A stretch of 64,000 nt of DNA. Origin: Pseudomonas cichorii. Its GTDB lineage: Bacteria > Pseudomonadota > Gammaproteobacteria > Pseudomonadales > Pseudomonadaceae. This document shows, piece after piece, positions 8,881 through 17,934 of the stretch (position 1 is the stretch's first letter; each line of letters begins with the position of its first letter). The notes beneath the pieces are model-generated. The model ran no database searches. It was given only the letters and a program-made list of their open reading frames with translations, and was not told the DNA's origin. The stretch is from assembly GCF_018343775.1 (NCBI RefSeq), contig NZ_CP074349.1, positions 186,001 to 250,000 on the forward strand. Reading direction: 5' to 3'. The translations under genes were made by a program, and so were the position numbers.

Positions 8881-9653
8881 TGACGACTCACCTAAGTGCT
8901 CCTGCACAGGCCGGAAGAGTCAGTGGTTTAAAAATGGCCTAGAGGGCCTTCGTACGAGATCATTGATCATCGTGCTTCATCAAAAATGATGCGTAAAAAA
9001 GCGCCGATATTATAGGGATAGCGCATCTCAATTTCTACCTTTGCGAGAAGTCAAAATGCCATCATCGTGACGCAAAAAGTTCTCTCGCTCTGTGTCTACG
9101 TGGTTTGTCTCAAAAGGTCAACCGCGCCAAGCGCAGTGTACGTTCGGTGGTATTCCATTGAGAGAGAGTTTCGATCTCATGGTTTCATCAAAGTCCGCTC
9201 TGGCTGAGGCTCACGGGCTCTTACTGTCAGGTATAGGCGACTGGGGGTATGTCCTCGCTGGCTACACATACGCTTCCAGTGACCCGGCAGTGGGTGCTGC
9301 GCCGAGCTGCTTTTTAAACCATTCCCGCTTACTACCGTTCGTCGCATTTCTCTCGTGAGGCTCGCTAAATGACGAGCGTGTAGCCAGACCATTGGTAAGT
9401 GTCTGCCGAAGTCACCTTGCATGACTCAGGCAGATACCCGCCGATGCGGCAATAGCTGCTTAGGGCACAGCACCGCCTGACCTTGCTTTACCTGGCCTTT
9501 CATCTACCGGTTGTAAAGTCCGCTGAACACCCTGCCCCCACACAGGTCACTCTCCATTCAAGGCAACCCGCATGGAGACCACCACTCTTGCCAAGAATTT
9601 TGACTTCCCGAACCACAGACACAACCTTCAACGCTACCGAACACGATGCGAAG
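8881..9653. other. 773-nt stretch without a convincing gene
   Basis: On the minus strand a perfect -10 box TATAAT lies at 9014-9009 but I find no matching -35; it could serve the small gene starting at 8880. At 8934-8955 the minus strand reads GGCCCTCTAGGCCATTTTT, a weak terminator-like element. Short ORFs on both strands here lack ribosome-binding sites. Positions 9177-9430 form a separate element described below. The stretch 9483-9653 may hold the true N-terminus of the following gene. Confidence 0.5.
9177..9430 (-). other. Possible conserved non-coding or leader element
   Basis: The minus strand can be read as one open frame whose conceptual peptide includes HLPMVWLHARHLASLTREMR, QHPLPGHWKRMCSQRGH and LTVRAREPQPERTLM. 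I recall very similar conceptual peptides annotated as hypothetical or N-terminal extensions at many Pseudomonas loci, often ahead of small accessory genes. That suggests nucleotide-level conservation of a repeated leader or RNA, not a real protein. This is from memory and unverified. The element points toward the 8880 and 8615 genes. Confidence 0.35.
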
Positions 9654-10130
9654 ATGTTCGGCTCCCCAAAGGATCGTCTGGATTTCTACCGAAAGGAGAT
9701 TCAGTACGAAACCACTATCCTGGCCAACCGAACGGATGCCTATCTGACGGCGCAATCCTTTCTGGTCATTGCTTTCGCTTCCTGCATGGCCAATCTCAAT
9801 CCGGAGTGGGGCAAGCTGTTCACAATGTTTGTACCGCCGTTTCTGGCGTTGTTGGGGGCGTTGAGTTCGTTGAATGCCTGGCCGGGGATTCGTGCGGCTT
9901 ACGACATCATCGATCACTGGCATTACAAGCAAAGCGAGTTGCTGCGCAGTGAGCCGATCATGGGAATAGCGTATGACGAGTCGCCGCTGTTCAATGAACA
10001 TGAATCGACGCACAAGGGGTATCGCAAGGCGTTGCTCTTTTCGATGCGTACGCCCTGGATTTTCGCGGTTTTCTGGATTCTGCTCGGCGGTTGGGCTGTT
10101 TTTATTCAGGTGGTGGGTTTTTCCGGATAG
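9654..10130 (+). CDS. Unrecognised three-TM membrane protein
   Basis: From the ATG at 9654 the product is 158 residues (MFGSPKDRLDFYRKEIQYET). Membrane segments lie near residues 32-48 (AQSFLVIAFASCMANL), 53-73 (FTMFVPPFLALLGALSSL) and 136-156 (PWIFAVFWILLGGWAVFIQV). The amphipathic stretch before TM1 (ETTILANRTDAYLTAQSFL) resembles a common type of small bacterial membrane protein whose function is unknown to me. The start is uncertain: 9654 lacks a ribosome-binding site, while an ATG at 9572 in another frame has AAGG 8 nt before it. It converges on the protease gene with 26 nt between stops. Confidence 0.6.
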   Translation: MFGSPKDRLDFYRKEIQYETTILANRTDAYLTAQSFLVIAFASCMANLNPEWGKLFTMFVPPFLALLGALSSLNAWPGIRAAYDIIDHWHYKQSELLRSEPIMGIAYDESPLFNEHESTHKGYRKALLFSMRTPWIFAVFWILLGGWAVFIQVVGFSG

Positions 10131-10156
10131 CTTTGATCAAACCCTTGCCCTGATTT

Positions 10157-11131
10157 TCACAACCAATCGGGGAAGTGTTGCTCGTAGTTTCTTTTGCGTG
10201 GCAACCGGTCACCCGGTTTCAGTCTGGCGCGCCATTCGCGATAGGCGAGATTCAGGCGTGAACGTCTGAGAAACTCCTCCAGGTCACGCTGGCTCTTCTC
10301 TTCTGTCTCCTTGAAAAAAAGGGCTTCCTGGGCATCCTGTTTTTCTTTTTCTCGAAGCCAGTTTCTCTCTACGTGATCAATCCACTCGCTCAGTATGAGG
10401 TTGTCGGCTCTTTGCACCACGAAGTGGACCTTGGGCGCGTCGCTGGTCACTTCGCCGCCATCCTGCTCCAGTGCTTCTTTTACAAAGCCGACAAGGCCAT
10501 AACGCTCGGCGTCCGACCAGAATACCGGCCCTCCGCTCATGCCACTCAGCTTTGTAATGGGAGGCAGTGCCTCTAGATCGCTGTAAAAGGTAACGCTGTG
10601 ATGCTTGCCATCAGCGCCATTGCCTTCTGCGATGGCTCTCACAAACCTCATGCTCAGATTGGTATTGCCTGACTTGTCTGACACATCCCTTTTTTCGGCA
10701 GTCGGGAATCCTGTTGCCATGGCATAAGGCAATGGCCAGACAGGCTCATGTTCCTGGATCACGAATGGCCGTTTGCCGATACTCAGGACATAAGCTTCGT
10801 CGATTGGGGTTATAGCGACATCGGGCTGATTGTCTGCGAAGTCCCGTGGGGCCAATACAAATGGGCCTCTGATCGTCAGCCCCTTGTTTACCGGGCAGAA
10901 GTAACGAAGGGGTTGATAGCTCTCGGCTGCCTGGCGAGCAAGATAATCCACTACATGCTTGGCAGTGACGGCGTAGCACTTATTGCCATAGCGAATAAAT
11001 GTGACCGTCCCCGTCAGGTCGTCTGGCTGGGGAAGGAAGCCACGATGCCCGAGTTTCAGCCTATGCAGTGCCAAGGTCGCTGAATGAGCCTTGGCGTCGT
11101 CAAGGTCATCGTGAAATTGAAACGTTGCCAT
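10157..11131 (-). CDS. Cytoplasmic trypsin-like serine protease
   Basis: A 324-residue protein with a trypsin-fold triad visible by eye: His59 in VTAKHVV, Asp104 in QPDVAITPID and Ser199 in SGMSGGPVF. No signal peptide or membrane span is seen, so it should act in the cytoplasm, unlike Deg/HtrA proteases; no PDZ domain is present. The last ~80 residues are highly charged and helical (NWLREKEKQDAQEALFFKET and onward). The start at 11131 has AAGGA just upstream. It lies 25 nt after ubiK on the same strand and may be read through from it. Cytoplasmic trypsin-like domains occur in some bacterial immune proteins; no partner effector is evident here. Confidence 0.75.
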   Translation of the reverse strand: MATFQFHDDLDDAKAHSATLALHRLKLGHRGFLPQPDDLTGTVTFIRYGNKCYAVTAKHVVDYLARQAAESYQPLRYFCPVNKGLTIRGPFVLAPRDFADNQPDVAITPIDEAYVLSIGKRPFVIQEHEPVWPLPYAMATGFPTAEKRDVSDKSGNTNLSMRFVRAIAEGNGADGKHHSVTFYSDLEALPPITKLSGMSGGPVFWSDAERYGLVGFVKEALEQDGGEVTSDAPKVHFVVQRADNLILSEWIDHVERNWLREKEKQDAQEALFFKETEEKSQRDLEEFLRRSRLNLAYREWRARLKPGDRLPRKRNYEQHFPDWL

Positions 11132-11156
11132 GCATTCCTTCTTATCGTTCCAGCCT

Positions 11157-11423
11157 TTAGTCGTCCCGGCCGCTGGCCCCGATCTTCTCTTCCATCTCCG
11201 CCACCTTGGCCTCCAGTGCCTCAAGGCGAGCCCGCGTGCGGGCAAGTACGGCCATCTGGCTGTCGAATTCTTCGCGGCTGACCAGATCCAGTTTGCTGAA
11301 GCCGCTTTGCAGCAGGGCCTTGAACTGGGTTTCAAATTCGTTGCGGGGCAGCGGGGTCTCGCCGTTGAACAGGCGGGAGGCGTGGCCACTCAGGGCGTCG
11401 AGGAAAGCTTTGGGCGCGAGCAT
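11157..11423 (-). CDS. ubiK: UbiK accessory factor (BMFP / YqiC family)
   Basis: An 88-residue protein with the family N-terminus (MLAPKAFLDALSGHASRLF), a helical middle, and a C-terminal coiled coil (VLARTRARLEALEAKVAEMEEK). UbiK proteins trimerise and help the cytoplasmic ubiquinone-biosynthesis complex of the O2-dependent pathway. It is divergent from glnK, as in other pseudomonads. Confidence 0.9.
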   Translation of the reverse strand: MLAPKAFLDALSGHASRLFNGETPLPRNEFETQFKALLQSGFSKLDLVSREEFDSQMAVLARTRARLEALEAKVAEMEEKIGASGRDD

Positions 11424-11528
11424 GATGATTTTCCTGTATCAGATGGGCGGCAGTGTAGCACGCAGCATCTATAGTCATTTTCAGGGCACCGGCGATGCAC
11501 AGTTATTGAGCGTGGGGGCGTGCACGAG

Positions 11529-11545
11529 TGCACTGTAGTTGTGCG
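11529..11545. promoter_or_regulatory. Candidate NtrC enhancer site for glnK-amtB
   Basis: TGCAC, seven bases, GTGCG. The NtrC consensus is TGCAC-N7-GTGCA, so all but the last base of the half-sites match. It lies 75 nt upstream of the candidate sigma-54 promoter, a little close but workable for an enhancer. An overlapping GTGCACGAGTGCAC adds further half-sites. Confidence 0.55.
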
Positions 11546-11619
11546 TTGCGTGGTGGCCAAAACGGGCCAGATGGCTGAAAAAGTGCTCAAGGCCCTGTAT
11601 TTGATGAATATTCACGAGA

Positions 11620-11635
11620 TGGCAAGCTTTCTGCT
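11620..11635 (+). promoter_or_regulatory. Candidate sigma-54 promoter of glnK-amtB
   Basis: TGGCAAGCTTTCTGCT fits TGGCAC-N5-TTGCW at 14 of 16 positions and has the obligatory GG-N10-GC spacing. The leader to glnK would be about 200 nt. glnK-amtB is a standard NtrC/RpoN target in proteobacteria. Confidence 0.6.
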
Positions 11636-11748
11636 TAATGGCTTGTGACCCATGCACTGATGCAGTCGCTGTGACGAATGCAGTGCGGCAGGCGGAGCGG
11701 GGATGTGTTTCGTCAGAAGCGGTTTTCTGGAGTTGGTCGGGCCTTTAA

Positions 11749-12183
<435 letters not shown>

Positions 12184-12216
12184 GCCGCCAAACCCCACGC
12201 CCCAGGAGTAAACAAT

Positions 12217-13554
12217 ATGACTCTGCGTCAATTCGCAGGGCTAGGAGCCCTGTTGTCCCTCGTAACCCCTGGCCTGGCCATGGCGGCGGACGAAGTGGCA
12301 GCCCCTGTTCTCAACTCAGGTGACACCGCCTGGATGCTGACAGCCACCGCGCTGGTGCTGTTCATGACCATCCCCGGTCTTGCCCTGTTCTACGGCGGCA
12401 TGGTCCGCTCTAAAAACATTCTTTCCGTGATGATGCAGTGCTTCGCCATTACCGGTCTGATCAGCATCCTGTGGGTCGTCTACGGCTACAGCCTTGCTTT
12501 CGACACCACGGGCATGGAAGCTGGCGTCGTCAACTTCAACTCCTTCTTCGGCGGTCTGGGCAAGGCGTTTCTGGCGGGTATCACGCCTTCGAGCATCACC
12601 GGTTCTGCGGCCTTGTTCCCTGAAGCAGTGTTCGTCACCTTCCAGATGACTTTCGCCATCATCACTCCAGCCCTGATCGTCGGTGCTTTCGCAGAACGCA
12701 TGAAGTTCTCCGCGATGCTGATCTTCATGGCTATCTGGTTCACTCTGGTCTACGCGCCAATCGCCCACATGGTCTGGGGCGGCGTCGGTGGCCTGATGTG
12801 GGACTGGGGCGTTCTGGACTTCGCTGGCGGCACTGTCGTGCACATCAACGCTGGTGTGGCTGGTCTGGTTGCCTGTCTGGTGCTGGGCAAGCGTAAAGGC
12901 TTCCCGACCACTCCGATGGCTCCGCACAACCTGGGTTACACCCTGATCGGTGCTGCCATGCTGTGGATCGGCTGGTTCGGTTTCAACGCCGGTTCCGCTG
13001 CTGCTGCAAACGGCACTGCCGGTATGGCCATGCTGGTAACCCAGATCGCTACCGCGGCTGCTGCTCTGGGCTGGATGTTCGCCGAGTGGCTGACTCACGG
13101 CAAGCCAAGCGCCTTGGGTATCGCTTCGGGTGTGGTTGCCGGTCTGGTTGCCATCACTCCGGCTGCCGGTACAGCAGGCCCGATGGGTGCCCTGATCATC
13201 GGTCTGGCGTCTGGCGTGATCTGCTTCTTCTGCGCCACCAGCCTGAAACGCAAACTGGGCTACGATGACTCCCTGGATGCATTCGGTGTTCACGGTGTCG
13301 GCGGTATCGTCGGCGCGATCCTGACTGGCGTATTCGCTGCACCTGCACTGGGCGGCTTCGGCACTGTGACCGACATCGGTGCTCAAGTCTGGATTCAGTT
13401 CAAGGGCGTAGCCTTCACCGTCATCTACACCGCAATCGTGACCTACATCATCCTCAAGGTGCTGGACGTTGTCATCGGTCTGCGTGTGACCGACGAAGAA
13501 GAGTCCGTGGGTCTGGACCTTGCGCAACACAACGAGCGTGGCTACAACTTGTAA
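12217..13554 (+). CDS. amtB: Ammonium transporter AmtB
   Basis: A 445-residue Amt protein with a cleavable-looking N-terminal signal (LSLVTPGLAMAADE) followed by 11 membrane segments. The pore residues appear in DWGVLDFAGGTVVHINAGVA and DAFGVHGVGGIVGA, which carry the twin histidines. It conducts ammonium across the inner membrane and is inhibited by GlnK. Preceded by AGGAG at a good distance. Confidence 0.96.
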   Translation: MTLRQFAGLGALLSLVTPGLAMAADEVAAPVLNSGDTAWMLTATALVLFMTIPGLALFYGGMVRSKNILSVMMQCFAITGLISILWVVYGYSLAFDTTGMEAGVVNFNSFFGGLGKAFLAGITPSSITGSAALFPEAVFVTFQMTFAIITPALIVGAFAERMKFSAMLIFMAIWFTLVYAPIAHMVWGGVGGLMWDWGVLDFAGGTVVHINAGVAGLVACLVLGKRKGFPTTPMAPHNLGYTLIGAAMLWIGWFGFNAGSAAAANGTAGMAMLVTQIATAAAALGWMFAEWLTHGKPSALGIASGVVAGLVAITPAAGTAGPMGALIIGLASGVICFFCATSLKRKLGYDDSLDAFGVHGVGGIVGAILTGVFAAPALGGFGTVTDIGAQVWIQFKGVAFTVIYTAIVTYIILKVLDVVIGLRVTDEEESVGLDLAQHNERGYNL

Positions 13555-13570
13555 TCAACCGTAGCTACAG

Positions 13571-13602
13571 AAAAATGCCCGGTCTTCCCGGGCATTTTTT
13601 TT
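13571..13602 (+). terminator. Rho-independent terminator after amtB
   Basis: AATGCCCGG, loop TCTT, CCGGGCATT, then a run of T. Strong stem, 16 nt after the stop codon. Confidence 0.9.
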
Positions 13603-13796
13603 ATCCGGACTTTGTGAACCATCTGCGCATTCCAGCTTCAATTGTCTGTGTCGTTACCGATGATTGCGGCTTATCGGTACAGCGGTTGTAATGCTGTCAC
13701 GGGGATGATCGTTAACTTGTAGACCGGCTTGTTTATTGCGCGCTTTGCTTTTTTCTCAGTCGAGTTAGAATGCGCGCCGAACGTGCGGAGAACGGT

Positions 13797-14222
13797 ATGT
13801 GGCATCAATCCAGAATTACCCTCCGGGCAAGGCCTCGCGGGTTTCATCTGGTAACGGACGAGATACTTGCAGGGTTGCCCGAGCTGCGTGGTTGTCGAGT
13901 CGGATTGCTGCATTTGTGGCTGCAACATACCTCGGCCTCGTTGACCGTCAACGAGAATGCCGACCCGGCGGTACGTCGTGATTTCGAGCGCTTTTTCAGC
14001 CGTCTGGTCCCAGAGGGTACTGACGGATATGAACATAACGACGAAGGTCCTGACGATTTGCCGGCGCATTTCAAGGCCAGTTTGTTAGGCTGCCAGTTGG
14101 TTTTACCGGTAACGGCTGGGCGATTGGCGTTGGGCACCTGGCAAGGTGTTTATCTGGGTGAGCATCGAGAGGCTGGCGGTGCTCGCAGTGTCCTTGCAAC
14201 CCTTCAGGGTGAATGGACATGA
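13797..14222 (+). CDS. YjbQ / UPF0047 family protein
   Basis: A 141-residue protein of the YjbQ family, with [20 protein letters not shown], then [19 protein letters not shown] and [13 protein letters not shown]; the conserved His and Asp/Glu residues of the trimer active site are present. Some members complement thiamine-phosphate synthase mutants, so 'secondary thiamine-phosphate synthase' is a common label, but the natural role is unsettled. The ATG at 13797 has GGAG 6 nt upstream, which rules out the in-frame start at 13770. Confidence 0.9.
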   Translation: MWHQSRITLRARPRGFHLVTDEILAGLPELRGCRVGLLHLWLQHTSASLTVNENADPAVRRDFERFFSRLVPEGTDGYEHNDEGPDDLPAHFKASLLGCQLVLPVTAGRLALGTWQGVYLGEHREAGGARSVLATLQGEWT

Positions 14223-14320
14223 CCGCTGGTTTCAGCGGTGTTGAATTTTTTCCGACAGCCTTCGATTTTCAGGGCTGTTGGGCTATAACTAATCTGCTTT
14301 CGCAAGTCATGAGGTAGAAC

Positions 14321-14653
14321 ATGAGCGACGACGACAACGATAACGACGATCTGGTAGACGATCTGGAAGGTGAGGAAGACGGCGAGGAGCTTGCTGCTGC
14401 TCCTGAAGACGACGCTGCCGACTCTGATGATGGTGCTGAAGTCTCGGCTACACCTGCCAAGGGCAAGTCCAAGGCTGCAGTTTCGGTCGATGAGCTTCCC
14501 AGTGTAGAAGCCAAGAACAAAGAGCGAGATGCTCTGGCCCGTGCGATGGAAGAATTCCTCGCCCGTGGTGGCAAGGTGCAGGAAGTGGAGGCCAATGTGG
14601 TCGCCGATCCGCCCAAGAAGCCGGACAACAAATACGGTAGCCGCCCTATCTAA
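14321..14653 (+). CDS. sutA: SutA, RNA polymerase-binding regulator
   Basis: A 110-residue, highly acidic protein. The first ~45 residues are Asp/Glu-rich and probably disordered (MSDDDNDNDDLVDDLEGEED). The conserved part is LPSVEAKNKERDALARAMEE, then ARGGKVQEVEANVVADPPKK, ending KYGSRPI, as in P. aeruginosa SutA. SutA binds RNA polymerase and supports rRNA and maintenance-gene transcription during slow growth. GAGGT precedes the start; a TATAAC -10-like box lies upstream. Confidence 0.9.
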   Translation: MSDDDNDNDDLVDDLEGEEDGEELAAAPEDDAADSDDGAEVSATPAKGKSKAAVSVDELPSVEAKNKERDALARAMEEFLARGGKVQEVEANVVADPPKKPDNKYGSRPI

Positions 14654-14672
14654 GGGGGCAATGACCGTATGA

Positions 14673-14704
14673 GAAAAAGCCCGCTGTCGCTGCGGGCTTT
14701 TTCT
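14673..14704 (+). terminator. Rho-independent terminator after sutA
   Basis: GAAAAAGCCCGC, loop TGTCGCT, GCGGGCTTTTTC. An A-tract on one side and T-tract on the other make it usable from both strands. Confidence 0.85.
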
Positions 14705-14718
14705 TGGGCGATGCTTTT

Positions 14719-14748
14719 GTAGGCGCGAATTTCATTCGCGAATGAGCG
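14719..14748. repeat. Partial REP-like palindrome
   Basis: TGTAGGCGCGAATTTCATTCGCGAATGAG carries the GCGAAT-TTC-ATTCGC dyad and the TCGCGAATGA core of the REP family in this window. Confidence 0.6.
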
Positions 14749-14767
14749 GAGCGCCGCCCGATTGCTT

Positions 14768-15457
14768 CTACAGTCGCTTCAGGATCTCGGGCAACTGGTT
14801 CAGGTTGTTGATCTCTGCATCGGGCAGCCTGTCGGCTTCCCAGGCCTTGCCTTGCGGGTTGTACCAGATGGCCCGCAGGCCGGCGCGCTGGGCGCCTTCG
14901 ATGTCGTCGCTGGGGTGATCGCCTATGTGGACGGCGTTGACGGCATCGCTATTGCCACGCTTTAGCGCTTCCAGAAACGGTGCTGGATCGGGCTTGCCGA
15001 TGCCCAGGTCTTCGGCGCACAGGGCGAAGGCGAAGTAGTCCGCCAGCCCCAGGCGGCGCACATCAGCGTTGCCGTTGGTGATGACGCCCAGGGTGAAGGT
15101 CTTGGCGAGGATTTCCAGGGTTGGCTGCACTTGCGGGAATATCTGCACCTGATGCCTGGCATGCAGGAACACTTCAAAACTCTCGTCAGCCAGTTCCTGT
15201 GCCTGTGAAGCGTCATAGCCTGCGTCCTGCAAGGCATGAAACAGCACGCGGCGCCTCAGGGCGCTGATGCGGTGCTTGAGGGTCGGTTCGGCTTCGATCA
15301 GGCGTGAGCGGATTTCCCACAGGTGTTCGATCGGCAATGGTCCGAGCAGGGGCGCATGCTCGCCTAGCCAGTTGCGCAGTACCGTTTCGGCACTGGCGAT
15401 GGCCGGGGCCGTGTCCCACAGGGTGTCATCGAGATCGAAGGTAATGAGTTTAATCAT
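14768..15457 (-). CDS. HAD-superfamily hydrolase
   Basis: A 229-residue HAD phosphatase: motif [11 protein letters not shown] near residues 6-15, motif II VITNGN, motif III Lys in GIGKPDP and motif [15 protein letters not shown]. The helical cap marks subfamily IA. The substrate is unknown; the gene conventionally follows xerC in pseudomonads. Its ATG (15457) overlaps the xerC stop by 8 nt (ATGATTAA), implying translational coupling. Confidence 0.92.
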   Translation of the reverse strand: MIKLITFDLDDTLWDTAPAIASAETVLRNWLGEHAPLLGPLPIEHLWEIRSRLIEAEPTLKHRISALRRRVLFHALQDAGYDASQAQELADESFEVFLHARHQVQIFPQVQPTLEILAKTFTLGVITNGNADVRRLGLADYFAFALCAEDLGIGKPDPAPFLEALKRGNSDAVNAVHIGDHPSDDIEGAQRAGLRAIWYNPQGKAWEADRLPDAEINNLNQLPEILKRL

Positions 15458-16349
15458 CGGCAACTCCTTTGCGCCTGGCGCGGGGGTGGGCGCTGTCGTA
15501 CACGCTGGCCAGATGCTGGAAGTCCAGGTGGGTATAGATTTGCGTGGTCTTGATGTCGGCGTGACCAAGCAGTTCCTGCACGGCGCGCAGATCCTGGGAG
15601 GACTCCAGCAGGTGACTCGCGAATGAGTGGCGCAGCATGTGCGGGTGAAGGTTTTGGCCCAGCTCGCGTTCCCCGGCGGCCTTGAGCCGTTTCTGGATCG
15701 CTCTTGGCCCCAGTCGCCGGCCTTGCTGGCTGACGAATACCGCATCGTCCTGCGGATTGGCCAGGGCGCGCAGTGGCAGCCAGGTTTCCAGGGCCTGACG
15801 GGCCTTGGTGCCCACCGGAAGCACGCGGGTCTTGCTGCCTTTGCCGAGTACCTGGACCAGCCCGTCGCTCAGGTCCAGTTGATCCAGATTCAGGCTCGTA
15901 AGCTCCGACAGGCGCAGCCCTGAGGAATACAGCAGCTCCATGATGGCCTGATCGCGATGGGCCAGGAAGTCGTCCTCGACGGCGCCGTCCAGAAGTTGCG
16001 AAGTGCGGTCGGTGTCGAGGGTCTTGGGCAGCCGCCGCTCGCCTTTGGGCGGTGCCAGGCCATTGGCCGGGTCATGCTCGCACAGGCCTTCGCGACACAG
16101 GTATTTGTAGAGTCCGCGCACCGCCGACAGCATGCGCGCCAGGCTGCGTGAGGACTGGCCTTGCTGGTGCTGGCGGGCAGTAAAGCTGCGCAGAAGCTGG
16201 ATATCCAGGTCTGTCCAGTTTGAAACGCCCGCCTTCTTGCTGAATTCGAGCACCTTGTTCAGGTCGCGTCGATAGGCATCCAGCGTATGAGGCGACACCT
16301 GACGCTCACTGCGCAGGTGAGTGCAGTAGGCGTCCAGATGCTGTTCCAT
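15450..16349 (-). CDS. xerC: Tyrosine recombinase XerC
   Basis: A 299-residue recombinase with an N-terminal SAM-like core-binding domain ([20 protein letters not shown]) and a C-terminal catalytic domain. The catalytic set is visible: Arg in [12 protein letters not shown], Lys in [12 protein letters not shown], His and Arg in [14 protein letters not shown], His in LLGHADI and Tyr in TTQIYTHLD. With XerD it resolves chromosome dimers at dif in division. The second gene pair in the lysA-dapF-DUF484-xerC-HAD operon. Confidence 0.96.
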   Translation of the reverse strand: MEQHLDAYCTHLRSERQVSPHTLDAYRRDLNKVLEFSKKAGVSNWTDLDIQLLRSFTARQHQQGQSSRSLARMLSAVRGLYKYLCREGLCEHDPANGLAPPKGERRLPKTLDTDRTSQLLDGAVEDDFLAHRDQAIMELLYSSGLRLSELTSLNLDQLDLSDGLVQVLGKGSKTRVLPVGTKARQALETWLPLRALANPQDDAVFVSQQGRRLGPRAIQKRLKAAGERELGQNLHPHMLRHSFASHLLESSQDLRAVQELLGHADIKTTQIYTHLDFQHLASVYDSAHPRARRKGVADD

Positions 16350-16351
16350 GT

Positions 16352-17086
16352 TTAGCGAACCGAGCGTAGCGAATGAGTGAAGCGCGGCAGCAGGCGGCTC
16401 AGGACGTCGGCGATATAACTGAGGAACAGGGTGCCGACCGAGCTTTTATAGTGCTGCGGATCGCGGCTGCCGATGGCAAGTACGCCGTGCAGGCCCAGAT
16501 GGTTCAGGGTCACGATGGCGGTGGAGCCCACTTCCTTGCTTTGTTCGTCGCCGAACAGGAAGGTCAGTTCATGCTCGCGTAAGGCGCCGCACACAGTTTT
16601 CTCGCCGATCAGGCCGCCAATGGCTTTCTGTGCGTCGGTACTGCTGACCCAGCGGCCGACGGGCATGGGGTTGTCGCTGAACAGGACCAGGCTGACAAAG
16701 GGCACCTTGAATTCCTGGCGCAGGCTGTCTTCCACCGCAATGATCAGTTCATCCAGGCTGGTGGCGTCCATCATGGCGAGGTTGAGGCGTCGGGTTTTCT
16801 CGAACAAACGGTCGTTGTCGCGGGCCACATCCATCAACTGCGAGAGTCGATGACGCATTTCGATATTGCGTTCACGCAGCAGCTTGAGCTGACGCTCGAC
16901 CAGCGAGACGGTATCGCCGCGCTGGTGAGGGATACGCATCGACACCAGTAACTCGTCGTGTTCAGCGAAGAAATCCGGTTGTTTGAGCAGGAAAGCGATA
17001 ACCGCCTCTGCTTCAAGGTTTGGCACTGCGCTATCGGCAGGCGATTCGCTGGTGTTGTCGGTTGAAGCCGGAGGCTGATCGGTCAT
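16352..17086 (-). CDS. DUF484 family protein
   Basis: A 244-residue DUF484 protein. It starts with a disordered stretch, then [20 protein letters not shown], a short coiled coil ([20 protein letters not shown]) and a GAF-like domain ([20 protein letters not shown] and [20 protein letters not shown]). The biochemical role is unknown; it is always found between dapF and xerC. It ends 3 nt before xerC begins, so the two are translationally linked. Confidence 0.93.
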   Translation of the reverse strand: MTDQPPASTDNTSESPADSAVPNLEAEAVIAFLLKQPDFFAEHDELLVSMRIPHQRGDTVSLVERQLKLLRERNIEMRHRLSQLMDVARDNDRLFEKTRRLNLAMMDATSLDELIIAVEDSLRQEFKVPFVSLVLFSDNPMPVGRWVSSTDAQKAIGGLIGEKTVCGALREHELTFLFGDEQSKEVGSTAIVTLNHLGLHGVLAIGSRDPQHYKSSVGTLFLSYIADVLSRLLPRFTHSLRSVR

Positions 17087-17099
17087 CGCATTTGCTCAC

Positions 17100-17930
17100 T
17101 CATAGACGAACTTGGCCTTCGTAAACCCGTACTGCCGGGCCTGTCATCATCACAGAATGCCCCGGACCTGCCCACTCGATGGACAGGCGTCCGCCGGGCA
17201 GATCGATCAACAGAGGCGAATCCATCCAGCCCTGGCTGATGGCCGCTACGGCTGCAGCACATGCGCCGGTGCCGCAGGCCTGGGTTTCACCTGCGCCGCG
17301 CTCCCAGACGCGCAATTGTGCGCGCTGGCGATCGATGACGTGAAGAAAGCCCACATTGACCCGTGCCGGGAAGCGCGGGTGATGCTCGATTTTCGGACCC
17401 AGTTCATGCACCGGCGCGCCGTTGATGTCGTCTACCCGCAGGACCGCATGGGGATTGCCCATGGACACCGCAGCCAGCTCGACGTTCTGGCCGTCGACAT
17501 CGACGTTGTAGCTCAGTGCCTGAGCGGGGGCCGTGAACGGAATATCCTGTGGGGCCAGGCGTGGCGGACCCATGTCGACGCTGATCTGCCCGTCGTTGCG
17601 CACATCCAGCTCGATGATGCCGCTCTTGGTTTCGACCCGGATCTGGCGCTTGGCCGTCAGGCGCTTGTCCAGCACGAAGCGGGCGAAGCAGCGGGCACCG
17701 TTGCCACACTGCTCCACTTCGGAACCGTCGGAGTTGAAAATCCGGTAACGGAAATCCACGTCCGGATTGCTGGGCGCTTCGACGATCAGCAACTGGTCGA
17801 AACCGATGCCGGTATGCCGGTCGCCCCATTGTTTGGCGTGCTTGGGCAAAATATGCGCGTGCTGACTCACTAGGTCCAGGACCATGAAGTCATTACCCAA
17901 CCCATGCATCTTGGTAAAACGCAGCAGCAT
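17100..17930 (-). CDS. dapF: Diaminopimelate epimerase
   Basis: A 276-residue DapF converting LL-DAP to meso-DAP for lysine and peptidoglycan. The two catalytic cysteines lie in [14 protein letters not shown] and [16 protein letters not shown]; the N-terminus [20 protein letters not shown] is typical. It begins 4 nt after lysA ends. Confidence 0.97.
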   Translation of the reverse strand: MLLRFTKMHGLGNDFMVLDLVSQHAHILPKHAKQWGDRHTGIGFDQLLIVEAPSNPDVDFRYRIFNSDGSEVEQCGNGARCFARFVLDKRLTAKRQIRVETKSGIIELDVRNDGQISVDMGPPRLAPQDIPFTAPAQALSYNVDVDGQNVELAAVSMGNPHAVLRVDDINGAPVHELGPKIEHHPRFPARVNVGFLHVIDRQRAQLRVWERGAGETQACGTGACAAAVAAISQGWMDSPLLIDLPGGRLSIEWAGPGHSVMMTGPAVRVYEGQVRL

Positions 17931-17934
17931 GGGT

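Noticed and set aside
9092..9358. 88-codon plus-strand frame upstream of the three-TM gene
   Set aside because: No ribosome-binding site and it lies opposite the putative structured element.
11131..11389. N-terminal extension of the protease by 86 residues
   Set aside because: It would overlap ubiK entirely and is an out-of-frame reading of ubiK; the ATG at 11131 has its own ribosome-binding site.
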